64,000 nucleotides of DNA from Halomonas citrativorans (GTDB lineage Bacteria; Pseudomonadota; Gammaproteobacteria; Pseudomonadales; Halomonadaceae). Below the pieces are notes generated by a model. That model had not been told where the DNA came from. It saw only the letters and a list, made by a program, of their open reading frames with translations, and ran no database searches. Shown piece by piece: positions 62,414 to 64,000 of this stretch (within the stretch, counting starts at the first letter, position 1; each line of letters opens with the position of its first letter). Made by a program: the position numbers and the translations under genes. Location of the stretch: NCBI RefSeq assembly GCF_900163645.1, contig NZ_FUKM01000033.1:62001-126000 (forward strand), in the 5' to 3' direction.

Positions 62414-63582
62414 GCGATCACGGCCATAACGACAGCCACAGCGATACCCATAATCAGCGTGACCACCATGGCCATCGCAGCACCGAAGAGATTGAAAAGG
62501 ACATTCATCGCTCGCGTGAACGCCTTGACGCCACGCTGCATGAAATTGAAGAGCGCTTCTCTCCTCAGCAGCTGTTAAACAGCTCTTATGACTATATTCG
62601 TCATGGCGGTGCTAACGAATTTGTGTCCAACCTTGGCGCAGCGATCAAGCAGCACCCGCTGCCGTTTTTGATGACCACTGCCGGTCTTGGCTGGTTAATG
62701 CTTTCCCAGCGTCACCCGAATCATGAACGGCGCGATCAGCATGCGTCTTCGCACCGCTATGCAGATGAACATGCGGTGAGCGGTTCTCACGGCTCGCCGG
62801 GAGTGCCGGTTCATGAAGGGACACATACCGATGATGGAACGCCTATCTATAGCGGTACGCCAGGCTACGTTGCCGGTAATCCAGCACATCACAGCAGTAG
62901 CAAAGGCCGTATGAGCAGCATGAAAGAGGGGGCGAAAGACAAGGCTCATCATATTAGCCAAAAGGCCAGAGATACCGCTCACCACCTTGGCGACAAAGCG
63001 CATCATCTTGGCGAAAAGGCACAGCATATGGGAGGCAGTATGCGAGACACCACATCCCACCTTCAACATGGCACGCGGGATCACCTGCACAACATGTCGG
63101 ATCGCGCTCGCCACGCGGGCAGTCAATCCTCTGAGTTTATTCAGGAGCATCCGCTGGTTGTTGGTGCGCTAGGGTTTGCGCTAGGTGCTGCGTTAGCGGG
63201 GCTGTTCCCCACTACGCGTAAAGAGGATGAATATATGGGCGAATACCGCGACCGCGCCTTGCATAAGGCATCCGAAGCGGGCCACGAGCAGGTGGATAAA
63301 GCCCAGCAAAAGATTCATGAGAAAGCCGAGCACATGAAAGAAGACGCGCATTCTGACCACACGCATTCGACTTCCGGCCAGCCTTCAGCGTCTTATGCAA
63401 CGCCGGGCATGTCATCAAGCAGCAGCCCCACAGGCCATGGTTCGGCTTCAAGCATTAGCGCAAGCACCACGGGCACCACGCCGAATACGGCTAAGGGAGT
63501 CACCGAACCCGGCCTTGCAGGCTCAAGTACGCCCTCCGGTAATACGCAAGGCAACGACACCTTGACACCGCCTAGGCGTTAA
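62410..63582 (+). CDS. DUF3618 protein with His-rich amphipathic repeats
   Basis: 390 residues. A His/Asp-rich head (1-23), the DUF3618 segment (24-65; STEEIEKDIHRSRERLDATL), a hydrophobic stretch (82-98), and a LEA-like amphipathic region (about 172-240) with repeated KAHHxG/KARDTAHHLGDKAHHLG units. A second hydrophobic segment (248-266; PLVVGALGFALGAALAGLF), another Lys/Glu/His helix and a long Ser/Thr/Pro tail follow. Two hydrophobic segments suggest a hairpin or bilayer-spanning protein. The function of DUF3618 is unknown; the repeats resemble desiccation/osmotic proteins. Translation is coupled to the holin-like gene. Confidence 0.8.
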   Translation: MSDHGHNDSHSDTHNQRDHHGHRSTEEIEKDIHRSRERLDATLHEIEERFSPQQLLNSSYDYIRHGGANEFVSNLGAAIKQHPLPFLMTTAGLGWLMLSQRHPNHERRDQHASSHRYADEHAVSGSHGSPGVPVHEGTHTDDGTPIYSGTPGYVAGNPAHHSSSKGRMSSMKEGAKDKAHHISQKARDTAHHLGDKAHHLGEKAQHMGGSMRDTTSHLQHGTRDHLHNMSDRARHAGSQSSEFIQEHPLVVGALGFALGAALAGLFPTTRKEDEYMGEYRDRALHKASEAGHEQVDKAQQKIHEKAEHMKEDAHSDHTHSTSGQPSASYATPGMSSSSSPTGHGSASSISASTTGTTPNTAKGVTEPGLAGSSTPSGNTQGNDTLTPPRR

Positions 63583-63614
63583 TCAGGCAAGCAGAAACTC
63601 TTATCTTGTCGCGC

Positions 63615-63642
63615 AGTGCCCGGCCTTGGCTGGGCACTTTTT
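63615..63642 (+). terminator. terminator of the DUF3618 operon
   Basis: AGTGCCC-GGCC-TT-GGCT-GGGCACT with a tight loop, followed by T. Confidence 0.88.
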
Positions 63643-63694
63643 TATGGGCAGCATCAATGCTTGTTGCGCCCGAAGCCAACCAAAGCGGTAGCGT

Positions 63695-64000
63695 TCACTC
63701 TCGCCGGGGGAGCGCATTCGAGTAGGTATTAAGATGCGCAAGGTGGTCATCGGCGTCCTGCAGTGCTGCTAGCGTGGCAGGGCGGTCACGCTCGGCCAGC
63801 AGCGTGCAGAGCACTTCCGAAACGGCCAGCGCAGGGGCCAGAGTATGAAAGAAGCTGTAGCTCTCGGTGGCGCAGTAAACCGTATGCTCGGAAATACTCA
63901 CCAGCGGTGATACCTCGCTATCGGTGATCGAGAGAACCGCCAGGCCTTTATCTTTTGCTAACTGCGCAAGCGTTAACGTATCGCGCGCGTAGGGGTTGAT
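63695..64000 (-). CDS. RpiR/MurR-family regulator, C-terminal SIS-domain fragment (cut by window end)
   Basis: The frame is open to base 64000, so only about the last 101 residues are seen. The fragment has the second half of a sugar-isomerase (SIS) fold: PYARDTLTLAQLAKDKGLAV, LSITDSEVSPLVSISEHTV and ATESYSFFHTLAPALAVSEVL. It matches RpiR-type regulators, which bind phosphosugars there and DNA through an N-terminal HTH. The regulated pathway lies outside the window. Confidence 0.82.
   Translation of the reverse strand: MNPYARDTLTLAQLAKDKGLAVLSITDSEVSPLVSISEHTVYCATESYSFFHTLAPALAVSEVLCTLLAERDRPATLAALQDADDHLAHLNTYSNALPRRE

Overview
The window looks like chromosome from a halophilic gammaproteobacterium of the Halomonas/Vreelandella group (family Halomonadaceae). 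This is inferred from the protein sequences, the gene order pyrG-kdsA-eno ... fdxA-mutS-pncC-recA-recX-alaS-lysC-csrA-tRNA (a pseudomonad/oceanospirillalean arrangement), and a sodium-pumping oxaloacetate decarboxylase operon. No transposase, phage module or CRISPR array is visible. Almost everything is intact, densely packed chromosomal coding sequence.

Layout. 1-8.8 kb: a siderophore-iron locus. Two ABC half-transporters and an RhtX/FptX-type MFS permease are read rightward. A FyuA-like TonB-dependent receptor plus an EmrB/EmrA-type efflux pair are read leftward from a promoter region with a Fur-box-like palindrome. 9-12.9 kb: pyrG, kdsA, eno. 12.9-13.5 kb: a regulatory intergenic region with tandem GacA-box-like sites, an RsmZ-type GGA-rich small RNA, and a separate leader with a cysteine-rich peptide and an intrinsic terminator just before the cystine transporter tcyP. 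15-25.5 kb: fdxA, mutS, pncC, LexA-boxed recA, recX, alaS, lysC, csrA and three tRNA genes. 25.6-30.2 kb: dusC and oadGAB. 30.3-31.6 kb: yigZ behind a small SOS-boxed S24 (LexA/UmuD-fold) protein that has lost its catalytic serine. 31.6-38.3 kb: a complete ccmABCDEFGHI cytochrome c maturation operon. 38.4-48.7 kb: smc, a tartrate-dehydratase-like gene with a LysR regulator, an orphan LexA box, zipA, ligA and a YheU-family gene. 48.7-60.5 kb: mnmC, yciI, rnm-yciO, a secreted HAD phosphatase, a voltage-gated K+ channel, a CYTH protein, a PhoU-like/Pit pair, argA and an SDR. 60.5-63.6 kb: an AT-rich regulatory region and a three-gene envelope/stress-type operon (hypothetical, holin-like, DUF3618). 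The window ends inside an RpiR-type regulator.

Connections. CsrA (24.8 kb) and its probable RNA antagonist (13.1 kb) lie about 11 kb apart. Three CTG-N10-CAG LexA sites (recA, the S24 gene, and an orphan before zipA) suggest a local SOS regulon. The block ftsB-ispD-ispF-truD-surE-pcm-nlpD-rpoS, which usually lies between eno and fdxA in related bacteria, is absent here, while the rsmZ-like RNA that normally follows rpoS is still present.

The most novel-looking items are the Cys-codon attenuator of tcyP, the GacA-box/RsmZ-like RNA beside eno, the SOS-controlled catalytically dead S24 protein, and the orphan SOS promoter with a 19-codon ORF.
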